In this document: in pieces, positions 24,198-32,722 of the stretch | How the letters are laid out: each line of letters starts with the position of its first letter | Position numbering within the stretch: the first letter of the stretch is position 1 | Assembly (NCBI GenBank): GCA_900767025.1 | Contig: CAAFXS010000090.1 | Location: 1 to 48,462 of the forward strand | DNA: 48,462 bases | Direction of reading: 5' to 3' | DNA from: Clostridia bacterium | Lineage (GTDB): Bacteria > Bacillota > Clostridia > Oscillospirales > Acutalibacteraceae | The notes under the pieces: model-generated | Told to the model about the DNA's origin: nothing | Seen by the model: the letters and a program-made list of their open reading frames with translations, nothing else | Database searches by the model: none | Translations under genes and position numbers: made by a program

Positions 24198-25286
24198 ATG
24201 AAATATTCATCTGCGGAAAGTGAATATCTTGTTAAGCTGATTAAATGGGCAATTAACAGTGAGCCTGTTGAGCTGGCTCCCGATGGGCTTGATTGGAACG
24301 GGCTTGTTGAACTGTCAAAAAGTCAGCAGGTATACTCAATTATTGCCACGGTGCAGGACGCCGTTCTTTTGCCGGAAAATCAAGGGCAGGAGATGAAGCT
24401 ATATAACCAAAACGAGCTTTTGAGGCTCATTGCAATGAAAAGTGAGCTGGAGGCAATTGAGAAGGGCCTTGAAAACCACGGCATTAGATTTATGCTTTTA
24501 AAGGGCAGTGTGCTGAGAGAGCTTTACCCGCAGCAGAAAATGCGTCAGATGAGCGATATTGATATACTTTATGACTACTCAAAGCGAAATGAGCTGATAA
24601 AGCTTATGAAAAGCCGTGGCTTTCGCCTTGTTACCACCTGTGAAAACAGCGACGATTTTTTCAAGGAGCCCTTTTATACCTTTGAATTTCACAGAGAGCT
24701 GTTCTTTGAGGAGGCAGAATTTTATCCCCGCTTTGATTTGTGGAAAAACGCTATGCCGGTGAGTGAATATAAATATTGTGTCAATCCCGAGGAGCATTTT
24801 GTGTATACCCTTTGTCATATGTATAAGCACTATTCAACCAACGGCTGCGGAATAAGATTTTTATGTGATATTTATGTTCAGCTTAAAAACGGTGTTGACC
24901 TTGATTTTGCATTTAAACGGTTGGAGGAAATCGGAATACTCCGTTTTTCACAGGATGCCGTCAGCCTGGCAAAAGCAATATTCTGCGGCGGAGATGTTAA
25001 CGAAAATCAACAGGATATGCTTGATTTCCTTTTGAGCAACGGTGTTTACGGTTGCCATATTATTGATTATTCAAAGGAGCTTGACGCGTTTGGAGGGTCA
25101 AAGCTTAAATATCTTTGGAGCAGACTGTTCCCGCCTAAAAAGAAAATGGTCAGGGAGTACAAAATTCTTGAAAAAAAGCCGTGGCTTTTGCCTGCTTGCT
25201 ATATAATTCGTTTGTTTACCAAAACAAAATATAACTCTTCGTCAGCAATCAAAGAGCTTAAAGAAATTAAAAAAGTTAAAAAATAA
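24198..25286 (+). CDS. Nucleotidyltransferase-fold protein (NTP_transf_5-like)
   Basis: A 362-residue protein with the fold signature LLKGSVLRELYPQQKMR followed by MSDIDILYDY near residue 118: a polymerase-beta-like nucleotidyltransferase in which the DID pair would hold metal. The rest is helical and ends in a very basic tail. Proteins of this family often stand beside PqqD-like proteins in peptide-modification (for example some lasso-peptide) and capsule gene clusters, where their reaction is poorly known. The start is two bases after the PqqD stop, and lepA follows 14 bases after its own stop. Function here is unassigned beyond probable nucleotidyl transfer. Confidence 0.75.
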   Translation: MKYSSAESEYLVKLIKWAINSEPVELAPDGLDWNGLVELSKSQQVYSIIATVQDAVLLPENQGQEMKLYNQNELLRLIAMKSELEAIEKGLENHGIRFMLLKGSVLRELYPQQKMRQMSDIDILYDYSKRNELIKLMKSRGFRLVTTCENSDDFFKEPFYTFEFHRELFFEEAEFYPRFDLWKNAMPVSEYKYCVNPEEHFVYTLCHMYKHYSTNGCGIRFLCDIYVQLKNGVDLDFAFKRLEEIGILRFSQDAVSLAKAIFCGGDVNENQQDMLDFLLSNGVYGCHIIDYSKELDAFGGSKLKYLWSRLFPPKKKMVREYKILEKKPWLLPACYIIRLFTKTKYNSSSAIKELKEIKKVKK

Positions 25287-25300
25287 CGGAGGACTATCCC

Positions 25301-27118
25301 TTGGCAGTTAATAAGGACCATATAAGAAATTTTTCAATTATTGCCCATATCGACCACGGAAAATCCACTCTTGCCGACAGGCTTTTGGAGCTGACAAGCT
25401 CTGTTGCCAGCCGTGATATGCAGGAGCAGATTCTTGACGATATGGATTTGGAAAGAGAAAGAGGAATAACCATTAAAGCCCACGCCGTTAAGCTTGATTA
25501 TACGGCTAAAAACGGCGAGCTTTACGAATTTAATTTGATTGACACCCCGGGTCATGTTGACTTTAACTACGAGGTGTCACGCTCTCTTGCCGCCTGCGAG
25601 GGTGCAATACTTATTGTTGACGCATCTCAGGGCGTTGAGGCACAGACCCTGGCAAACACCTATCTTGCTCTTGACCACGATTTAGATATTCTTCCCGTAA
25701 TCAACAAGATTGACCTGCCTGCCGCCGACCCTGAAAGAGTGGCAGAGGAGGTTGAGGAGGTTATCGGTATTCCCTGTATGGACGCGCCGAGAGTGAGTGC
25801 AAAAACAGGCGAAAATGTTGAGGAGGTTTTGGAATATATCGTCAACGAGGTTTCAGCTCCCACAGGCGACGAGGATAAGCCCCTCAAAGCACTTATTTTT
25901 GACTCTGTTTATGATTCGTACCGCGGCGTTATCGTCTATGTTCGCATAATGGACGGCAAAATCAAAGCAGGCGACGCAATGAAGATGATGGCAACAGGTG
26001 CACAGTTCACCGTTGTTGAGGTGGGCTATATGCGTGCTACCTCTATGGAAAAAGCCGATTGCCTGAGAGCAGGCGAGGTTGGATATATAACCGCATCAAT
26101 AAAAACCGTCAGCGAGGCAAGAGTGGGTGACACCGTTACTCTTGCGGATAATCCTGCACCGGAGGCTTTGCCCGGCTACCGCAGGGTTAATCCTATGGTG
26201 TTCTGCGGTGTGTATCCTGCCGACGGCGCCGATTATGAGGCGTTGCGTGACGCTCTTGAAAAGCTTCAGCTTAACGATGCGTCCCTGTCCTATGAGCCTG
26301 AAACCTCAGGTGCCCTTGGCTTTGGCTTCAGATGCGGATTTTTAGGACTCCTTCACCTTGAAATAATTGAGGAAAGGCTTGAAAGGGAATATGGTCTTGA
26401 CCTGATAACTACCGTCCCCAGCGTTGTTTACAAAATACATTTGACTGACGGTACAATTACCGAAATTGATAATCCTACAAATTATCCCGACCCGGCGTAT
26501 ATTGATTACTGCGAGGAGCCTTTTTCAAATGCTCATATCTATGTGCCCAGTGAGTTTGTCGGCACGGTAATGGATATGTGTCAGGAGCGCAGAGGCGTGT
26601 TTAAGGATATGAACTATATCACGCCTGACAGAGTGGATATTCACTATGAAATGCCCCTTAATGAAATAATTTATGATTTCTTTGATGCTCTTAAATCAAG
26701 AACAAGGGGCTACGCCTCCTTTGATTACGAAATTTCCGATTACCGCAAATCCGATTTGTGCAAGGTGGATGTGCTGCTTAACGGGGATATAATCGACGCC
26801 CTTTCCTTTATTATTCACAGGGAAAAGGCATATACAAGAGCGAGAAAAATTGCCGAACAGCTTAAAAAGCATATACCCCGCCACCTGTTTGAGATACCTA
26901 TTCAGGTTGCCATCGGCGGTAAGGTTATTGCCCGTGAAACCGTTAAGGCTCTGCGCAAGGATGTGCTTGCCAAGTGCTACGGCGGTGATGTTACCCGTAA
27001 AAAGAAGCTGCTTGAAAAGCAGAAGGAGGGTAAAAAGCGTATGCGTCAGTTCGGCTCCGTTGAGGTTCCCCAGGAGGCGTTTTTGGCAGTGCTTAAGCTT
27101 TCAAGCGATGATGAATAA
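25301..27118 (+). CDS. lepA: Elongation factor 4 (back-translocase GTPase)
   Basis: A 605-residue LepA/EF4 of normal length. GTPase motifs: AHIDHGKS at 15-22, DTPGH at 81-85 and NKID at 135-138, followed by EF-Tu-like domain II, the two EF-G-like domains and the LepA-specific C-terminal domain (ARKIAEQLKKHIPRHLFEIP, then GGDVTRKKKLLEKQKEGKKR). EF4 remodels stalled ribosomes under ionic or cold stress. The TTG start follows GGAGG by eight or nine bases and gives the usual DHIRNFSIIAHIDHGKS opening. Last intact gene of the methyltransferase operon; the broken gpsA follows after 14 bases. Confidence 0.96.
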   Translation: MAVNKDHIRNFSIIAHIDHGKSTLADRLLELTSSVASRDMQEQILDDMDLERERGITIKAHAVKLDYTAKNGELYEFNLIDTPGHVDFNYEVSRSLAACEGAILIVDASQGVEAQTLANTYLALDHDLDILPVINKIDLPAADPERVAEEVEEVIGIPCMDAPRVSAKTGENVEEVLEYIVNEVSAPTGDEDKPLKALIFDSVYDSYRGVIVYVRIMDGKIKAGDAMKMMATGAQFTVVEVGYMRATSMEKADCLRAGEVGYITASIKTVSEARVGDTVTLADNPAPEALPGYRRVNPMVFCGVYPADGADYEALRDALEKLQLNDASLSYEPETSGALGFGFRCGFLGLLHLEIIEERLEREYGLDLITTVPSVVYKIHLTDGTITEIDNPTNYPDPAYIDYCEEPFSNAHIYVPSEFVGTVMDMCQERRGVFKDMNYITPDRVDIHYEMPLNEIIYDFFDALKSRTRGYASFDYEISDYRKSDLCKVDVLLNGDIIDALSFIIHREKAYTRARKIAEQLKKHIPRHLFEIPIQVAIGGKVIARETVKALRKDVLAKCYGGDVTRKKKLLEKQKEGKKRMRQFGSVEVPQEAFLAVLKLSSDDE

Positions 27119-27132
27119 AGGAGTAGCTTTGT

Positions 27133-27740
27133 ATGTATAAAATAGGTGTGCTGGGTGCCGGCACCTGGGGCGTTGCCCTGGCAAGAATGCTGGCAAACAC
27201 CGGCTGTTAGGTTACTGTGTGGTCAGCGGTGGAAAGGGAAATTGACCTCCTTGCAGAAAGCAGCACCCATCCTAATCTTAAAAATTGTGAAATACCCAAA
27301 AGCATTGCCTTTACCAAGGATTTGAAAACCGCTTGCACAGATATGGATATTATCCTTTTTGCTGTGGCGTCGCCGTATGTCAGAGCAACGGCACACAGTG
27401 CAGGGGAATATATTGCCCACGGACAGATAATAGTTGATGTGGCAAAGGGTATTGAGGCCTTGCAGGCTTGGGCGACCTTATTGTTACTGCAACAAGCCGT
27501 CACAGCCGTAACAACCGTGCAGGATTTCTAATCGGAAGCGGAAAAACTCCCCAGCAGGCAGTTAAAGAGGTCGGTATGGTGGTTGAGGGTATCAATGCTC
27601 TTGCCGCCGCGGTGCGACTTGCGGGCAAATACAGTGTTGAAATGCCTATTGTATTTGCCGTTGACTCGGTTATTAATAGGGGCGCAGACCCTCTTGAAAC
27701 AGTAAATGAACTGATGACCCGAAAAAAGAAAAGCGAATAG
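27133..27740 (+). pseudogene. gpsA: Glycerol-3-phosphate dehydrogenase gpsA, degenerate
   Basis: The start reads as GpsA (IGVLGAGTWGVALARMLANTG with the GAGTWG dinucleotide loop), but codon 26 is TAG at 27208-27210, where the family has a residue before VTVW. The same frame then continues VTVWSAVEREIDLL to VDVAKGIE near 27453. Next, the sequence jumps to the family's C-terminal part GDLIVTATSRHSRNN in a different frame, and goes on to the natural end near LETVNELMTRKK. About 130 codons, including the region with the catalytic lysine, are missing. So there are three lesions: a stop, an internal deletion and a frame change. The gene cannot make active enzyme, and the cell must form glycerol-3-phosphate otherwise or hold another copy. 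Confidence 0.93.
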
Positions 27741-27741
27741 T

Positions 27742-28119
27742 TTAAAAAATATTTCCAAAGGTGATTTTTTGATTATCCCTAACGGTTTTGATTTGATTTT
27801 TTGCAGTGATGAGCTGGGCTTCCAGCTCGTCACTTTTCTTTTTTGACAGCTCCTTTAGTGAATTAATGGTGATTCCCGTGTCATCAAGAACTCCGTGGTC
27901 AATCATTGCCGTCATATACGGATGTTTTTTATCCCAGTATTCCGCCAGCTCCCGACAGCTTTTTTCAACTGCCCTGTATTCCTCTTTTTCAAGCTGTACC
28001 ATAGCCGTGTCAATGTACTCGGTGGTTGTTTTGTATGCGTCCTCAACGGTGTACTGCTCAAAAATGCAGAGCCCGATAGAAATAACCAAAAACGCTATTG
28101 CAATATAAAGCCTTTTCAT
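27742..28119 (-). CDS. DUF4363-type membrane-anchored protein
   Basis: A 125-residue protein with one N-terminal transmembrane helix (residues 4-19) and an extracellular helical domain, fitting the DUF4363 family of Clostridia. Family members are usually next to DUF421/YetF genes, as here: its start directly abuts the stop of the DUF421 gene upstream in the same leftward unit. Its stop lies one base from the convergent gpsA remnant, with no terminator visible between them. Function unknown; links to sporulating Clostridia suggest a spore or membrane role, by context only. Confidence 0.7.
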   Translation of the reverse strand: MKRLYIAIAFLVISIGLCIFEQYTVEDAYKTTTEYIDTAMVQLEKEEYRAVEKSCRELAEYWDKKHPYMTAMIDHGVLDDTGITINSLKELSKKKSDELEAQLITAKNQIKTVRDNQKITFGNIF

Positions 28120-28791
28120 TTATATCTCCTTATCAATTAAAAAAGTGTTGCCGTTATCGTCAACGGTTAAAAGCATGATTTTTTTAACATCTCTGTCCTG
28201 TGATTTCAAAATCAGTTCAATTTCGCTGTCCCTGATTTTATATTCATTAAAGTATTCGTTAACCGGCTTCCCGTCCATTACTATTGTAACAGGCATACCC
28301 TTTTCCTTTACCTCTATGTTCATATCATCGGGTGTAAGGGGCTTGTACTTGGCTTTCGGCAAAACGGATATTGAGCCGTTTGTTTCAATAACCGCATCCT
28401 CCACCTCGGACAAATCAAATATGTCCTTTTGTCTTAGTGCGTCCACAACATCGTCAACAGTGAAACGCATTTCCTTTAGCTTTTTCTGGTCAAGCTTGCC
28501 CTTTCTGATAATAAAAATCGGTCGCCCCTGAAGAAGATTTCTGAACCAAAGGCTTTTCATTGAAATTACGCTTGTTATGATTTCAAGGCTGATGAAAAGT
28601 AAAATAGGCACAAGGCAGTTTGCAAGGGGCATAGAATTTTCCTCCAAAGGAATAACCGCTATTGCACTGAGCAGAATTGTTATAACAAGCTCGTGGGGCT
28701 TCAGCTCGCCCACCTGCCTTTTGCCCATAAGCCTTACCGCAATTATGACAAAAACATAAATTATGAAAGCTCTTATAAAATTAACCGTCAT
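28120..28791 (-). CDS. DUF421/YetF-family membrane protein
   Basis: A 223-residue YetF-type protein: three transmembrane helices in the first 90 residues (starting FIRAFIIYVFVIIAVRLMGKRQVGEL), then the paired small alpha/beta cytosolic modules with RPIFIIRKGKL and MPVTIVMDGKP. The start at 28791 is preceded by GGTGAT at the same spacing as the divergent germination gene. Members influence spore or membrane properties in Bacilli, but the biochemical role is not established. Shares a short bidirectional promoter region with the ger operon, which hints at joint sporulation-time expression. Confidence 0.85.
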   Translation of the reverse strand: MTVNFIRAFIIYVFVIIAVRLMGKRQVGELKPHELVITILLSAIAVIPLEENSMPLANCLVPILLFISLEIITSVISMKSLWFRNLLQGRPIFIIRKGKLDQKKLKEMRFTVDDVVDALRQKDIFDLSEVEDAVIETNGSISVLPKAKYKPLTPDDMNIEVKEKGMPVTIVMDGKPVNEYFNEYKIRDSEIELILKSQDRDVKKIMLLTVDDNGNTFLIDKEI

Positions 28792-28857
28792 ATAATCACC
28801 GTTAACATTTTGTGTATAATGATGCAATTTATGCACAAATTAAATACGGTGATTATT

Positions 28858-30324
28858 GTGGATAATCTTTATTTTGATTATGACAGCAACAAAAATAAGG
28901 TGCAGGAGGATTTTAAGGACTGCTCGGATTTCCTTTTCAGAGAAGCGGTAATTTGCGGTGAAAAGGGCTTCTTTCTTGCAATGGACGGTCTTATTGACTC
29001 CGTTCGCCTTTCTCATATGATAATGAATCCCATTCTTGAAAGGGAATTAGAGTTTAAGGACAAAAAAGAGCTTTTTGACATCATAAAGCTAAAGGTGGTA
29101 AACGCCCTTGAAATGCAGGAGGTTACCACCTTTGAGGATTGTTATTATTTTTTGATGAGCGGCTTTTGTGTTTTCTTTCTTGACGGAAATAACCGTGCTC
29201 TTGTGTTCGGTGTTCAGGGTTGGGAAAAGCGTTCCGTGGATGCACCTGAAAACGAAAGCAATGTTAAGGGCGCAAAGGAGTGCTTTATCGAGGCACTAAA
29301 CGATAACAAGGCGCTTTTGAGGAAAAGGCTTAAAACCCCTCATCTTAAATTCAAACAGATTAAGCTGGGTACAGCGGCAAGTACGCCGGTGGTTATAGCC
29401 TATATTGACAACCGTGCCGATGATGATTTGGTGAAAAATGTTGAGCACAGGCTAAAATCCGCAAACTTCAATACCGTTGTGGATTACGGCGAGCTTTCGC
29501 CCTTTATTGATACGGACATTAAATCCTTTTTCTCCTGCGTGGGCAGTACCGAGAGACCTGATACCGTGGTTTCAAAGCTGCTGGAGGGCAGGGTGGCTGT
29601 TATGGTTGACGGCTCGCCCTTTGCTATGTATGTGCCCTATATTTTCAGTGACAGCTTTCAAAGCGTTGACGATTATGACAATCCGCCCTTTTACAGCGGA
29701 TTTATAAGAATTTTAAAATATTTCAGCTTTATTATTTCCGTGTTTCTGCCGGGACTTTATGTGGCAATCGGCACCTTTCATCAGGAGCTGATACCTACAA
29801 ATCTGCTTATTACCATTGCCTCGGAGGAGATTACAACCCCTTTTTCCCTGATGACAGAGGCGATTATGCTTTTGATTTTGTATGAAATTATGAGAGAGGC
29901 GGGGCTCCGCCTGCCGAAATCAATAGGTCACGCAGTATCCATTATCGGCGGTATAATCATAGGCGAAACAACGGTGACGGCAGGTATTGTGGGCGCACCC
30001 ATGCTTGTGGTAATTGCCATGACGGCAATTTCCTCCTATGTGGTTTATTCACTTTATGACAGCGTTTCAGTGCTTAGATTTTTGTTTATTTTAATCGGAG
30101 GCTTTACAGGAATGTACGGCATAATTCTGGGTGCAGGCGTTGTGTTTATTAATATCTGCTCGCTGAATCCCTTGGGAATTCCTTATTCCTCGCCTATTTC
30201 ACCCCTTGACAAACATTCTTTGGGCGATATCTTTTACAGGATAACATGGAAAAAGCTTGCAAAGCGAAAGGTTCGTGTAAGTGAACTGAGAGGTGCGAAT
30301 GTTGATAAATTCAAGGAAAAATAA
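28858..30324 (+). CDS. GerA-family spore germination protein (A subunit)
   Basis: A 488-residue GerAA-type subunit of a nutrient germinant receptor. The cytosolic N-terminal domain (about 1-255) is followed by four or five membrane helices with the hallmark PGLYVAIGTFHQELIPTNLL and the VGAPMLVVIAMTAIS stretch. It sits in the inner spore membrane with the B and C subunits encoded next. I choose the GTG at 28858 because it has GGTGAT upstream, the same ribosome signal that precedes the divergent DUF421 gene; an ATG at 28831 has no such site and would lie close to the predicted transcription start after TATAAT (28815-28820). The presence of this operon is strong evidence that the organism forms spores. 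Confidence 0.92.
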   Translation: MDNLYFDYDSNKNKVQEDFKDCSDFLFREAVICGEKGFFLAMDGLIDSVRLSHMIMNPILERELEFKDKKELFDIIKLKVVNALEMQEVTTFEDCYYFLMSGFCVFFLDGNNRALVFGVQGWEKRSVDAPENESNVKGAKECFIEALNDNKALLRKRLKTPHLKFKQIKLGTAASTPVVIAYIDNRADDDLVKNVEHRLKSANFNTVVDYGELSPFIDTDIKSFFSCVGSTERPDTVVSKLLEGRVAVMVDGSPFAMYVPYIFSDSFQSVDDYDNPPFYSGFIRILKYFSFIISVFLPGLYVAIGTFHQELIPTNLLITIASEEITTPFSLMTEAIMLLILYEIMREAGLRLPKSIGHAVSIIGGIIIGETTVTAGIVGAPMLVVIAMTAISSYVVYSLYDSVSVLRFLFILIGGFTGMYGIILGAGVVFINICSLNPLGIPYSSPISPLDKHSLGDIFYRITWKKLAKRKVRVSELRGANVDKFKEK

Positions 30325-31348
30325 AATTGCTCCTATTAGCATTTTCTTTTTGCTCTATATAAGCAGAATAGTTATTACTATGACTAACATTCAGTCTGTA
30401 ACAATGGGCAGGATGAAAACGGATATTTTAATCAGCGTACTGCTTTCAATGGGACTTACGCTTTTGCTTTCAATGCCGGCAATACTGTGCTATCAAAAGC
30501 ATAAAAGCCCTTTTGATATCAAATGGCTTGGCTTTGTTTATTCCCTTTATTTCATTTTTCTTGCCGCTCTTAATATCAGCCGTTTCGCTTATTTTGCCTC
30601 AACAACTCTTAATCCCGATACTCAGGCGTGGATTTTTATAATTATCGTAACGGTTTGTGCCTGCTACGGTGCGCTTTTGGGTATAGAGGGTATTGCACGC
30701 TTTACCTCCTTTGCATTTATTCTGCTTGCGGCGGCGATTTTGTCCGTGCTTATTTTTAATGTTAATAATTATGATGAGCTGAATTTGTATCCCGCCTTTA
30801 CAAACGATGTGGATACCGTAATAAAAAACACACTGCTGATGACCTCCAGCTCCAGCGAAATGGTTATTTTTCTCTGCCTTTCAAAGCATATAAACGGCAA
30901 CGCGGTTAAGCCGTATGTCCGCTCGGTGACAATGTCATATCTGACAATATTTGCACTTTTCCTTTTTGTAATTGCGGTAATGGGCGACGCGGCGGCACTT
31001 CAGGCTTTTCCCCTTTATACCTTCTTCCAGCTTGCAAAGGTCAGCCTGTTTCAAAGGCTTGATGTGCTTCATATTTCCTTTTGGATTTTAGGTATTTTTG
31101 TTAAAGCGGTTTTGCTGATTTACTGTGCGTCAATTTCCTTCAAGCCTATGAAAAACAAAACAAAATGCATAGCAGGCTCACTGCTTACCTTGGGCTCGGC
31201 AGTGCTCATTACTATACTCATTAACAGCGGAAGAATGAAACCGATGTTTTATGCAATTCCTTTTGTGATTTTTTGCGTTGCAGTTCCGCTGATTACACTG
31301 ATTTTTAAAAAACGAAATTACGGTGATGAACTTGTCGAAAAGTTTTAA
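30299..31348 (+). CDS. GerB-type germinant receptor subunit
   Basis: A 349-residue membrane protein of the GerAB family, related to amino-acid/polyamine transporters, with about ten transmembrane helices. This subunit carries the germinant-binding pocket in known receptors. It overlaps the A-subunit gene by 26 bases and the C-subunit gene by 23 bases. The ATG at 30299 is nine bases after GAGAGG; a GTG six bases earlier is the alternative. The germinant cannot be told from the sequence. Confidence 0.87.
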   Translation: MLINSRKNKIAPISIFFLLYISRIVITMTNIQSVTMGRMKTDILISVLLSMGLTLLLSMPAILCYQKHKSPFDIKWLGFVYSLYFIFLAALNISRFAYFASTTLNPDTQAWIFIIIVTVCACYGALLGIEGIARFTSFAFILLAAAILSVLIFNVNNYDELNLYPAFTNDVDTVIKNTLLMTSSSSEMVIFLCLSKHINGNAVKPYVRSVTMSYLTIFALFLFVIAVMGDAAALQAFPLYTFFQLAKVSLFQRLDVLHISFWILGIFVKAVLLIYCASISFKPMKNKTKCIAGSLLTLGSAVLITILINSGRMKPMFYAIPFVIFCVAVPLITLIFKKRNYGDELVEKF

Positions 31349-32468
31349 GGTAATAGCCTGCATTGTGCTTTTGGCATCAATGATGAGCGGATGTGTAAAA
31401 TCCGTTCATCTCAAGGACCTGATGGTTGTTGAGGCGCTGGCAGTGGATAAAGGCGAGGATAATGTGAATATTACGGCACAGACCCTAAAGCTGAATATGT
31501 CCTCCGGCGGTCAGAACGGTAATGCTCCCCAGGGCGGTATGACAATGAATACCGACGAGCAGGGAAATAGCATTTCCGACGCGGTGGCAAATCTTTCCGA
31601 AAACCTGTCAAAAAAGGTGTTTTTCGGTCAAAACAAGCTTTTTGTTTTGGGTAGTGATTTCTGCAGTGATGAGCTTAAAAACGAAATGGATTATTTTATC
31701 CGTTCCTCCGATGTCCGTGCGGATATGGCTGTTTGTATTGCCGACGGCACCGCAAAATCCGTTATTGAAAGCAAGGAAAACGATACCGATATCCCTGCAG
31801 AAAATATGGTTAATCTTATGAAAATCGGCGAAGAGGCAGGAACAAGCGCTTATGTTACCGCCGGGGATTTGCTGAATATGAATGCCGACAAAACCACTGA
31901 CATCTATTTGCCTGTGCTGAAGAAAAATAAGGACAGGGATAATGTTACCGCACAGGGCATAGGGCTTTTCAGCCACGGCAGGCTTGTCTATGTTACCGAC
32001 AAGGAGGAAACCTTGGGCTTTCTTCTTGCTTCGGGGAAAACAAAAAACTGCACTCTTTCCTTTGAGGTTCCCGAATTAGGAAAGGTGGGTGTTGAGCTGT
32101 CCGACACAAGGGTTAAAAAGAAAATGAAAATAGAAGACGGCAATATGATTTTTGAGGTAAAAATTGAAAGTCAGTTTATAATTAATGAAATTGAAAACGG
32201 AATGACAAAGGAAATAGATGACAATGCCCTTGAACAAATCCACCGTTATGCCGAAAAGGAGCTTGAAGCCCTTTGCCGAAAGGGCTTTTATGCCTGCCAA
32301 AGCCACGGCAGTGACGCCTTGCGAACAGGCGAGTATCTTGCAAAGGACAGCTACGAAAGCTACAAAAAGCTTTCCGATGACTGGGATACCTATTATCAGA
32401 CGGTAAAAATTTCTCCGTCGGCAAAGGTTAAGCTTAAAAAATACGGGGACAACACTCAATTAAGCTGA
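31326..32468 (+). CDS. GerC-type lipoprotein of the germinant receptor
   Basis: A 380-residue Ger(x)C lipoprotein. A signal peptide ends in a lipobox (MMSGC), so the mature N-terminus is a lipid-modified Cys. The mature domain begins with LKDLMVVEALAVDKG, the standard GerAC opening (usually an E-x-x-xxxxxxxxDxG-type block), and continues through the three GerAC domains to VKISPSAKVKLKKYG. A GTG one codon upstream is a possible start. The last 35 bases overlap a short frame on the other strand. Completes a full A-B-C receptor operon. Confidence 0.88.
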   Translation: MNLSKSFKVIACIVLLASMMSGCVKSVHLKDLMVVEALAVDKGEDNVNITAQTLKLNMSSGGQNGNAPQGGMTMNTDEQGNSISDAVANLSENLSKKVFFGQNKLFVLGSDFCSDELKNEMDYFIRSSDVRADMAVCIADGTAKSVIESKENDTDIPAENMVNLMKIGEEAGTSAYVTAGDLLNMNADKTTDIYLPVLKKNKDRDNVTAQGIGLFSHGRLVYVTDKEETLGFLLASGKTKNCTLSFEVPELGKVGVELSDTRVKKKMKIEDGNMIFEVKIESQFIINEIENGMTKEIDDNALEQIHRYAEKELEALCRKGFYACQSHGSDALRTGEYLAKDSYESYKKLSDDWDTYYQTVKISPSAKVKLKKYGDNTQLS

Positions 32469-32595
32469 TTTGCTGCCTGAAAATATTTACCAGCTCTCCG
32501 TTGCTTTCACCGCTTGGCTGCACAAAGCATACTATGGCAGGTACGGCAATTGTGATTAAGAATAATACTGCATAAATAATCAGTGCTCTTTTCAA
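32434..32595 (-). CDS. Possible short membrane-anchor protein or gene remnant
   Basis: A 53-codon frame on the minus strand. A TTG start lies eight bases after AAGGAG. The product opens with MKRALIIYAVLFLITIAVPA, a clear signal-anchor helix, then a polar stretch and stops inside the antisense of the gerC-type gene. The N-terminus resembles that of membrane-anchored sporulation proteins such as SpoIID, so it might be the surviving start of such a gene, or a small membrane protein in its own right. Its ribosome site overlaps the -35 box of the citrate synthase promoter on the other strand. Uncertain. Confidence 0.35.
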   Translation of the reverse strand: MKRALIIYAVLFLITIAVPAIVCFVQPSGESNGELVNIFRQQISLIECCPRIF

Positions 32596-32608
32596 AGCTC
32601 TCATCTCC

Positions 32609-32637
32609 TTGACTTTAGTTATAATTAAATGTATAAT
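32609..32637 (+). promoter_or_regulatory. Promoter of citrate synthase
   Basis: TTGACT and TATAAT with 17-base spacing; start expected near 32644, leaving a leader of about 80 bases that contains a small CCTGCA/TGCAGG hairpin (32682-32696). Confidence 0.8.
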
Positions 32638-32722
32638 AGAATGAATTAGTTTTTAAATTTTACTGTTATTACAAATTTTGCTCCTGCATTTTGCAGGTAG
32701 TTTTTACGAAAGGAGAACGGTT

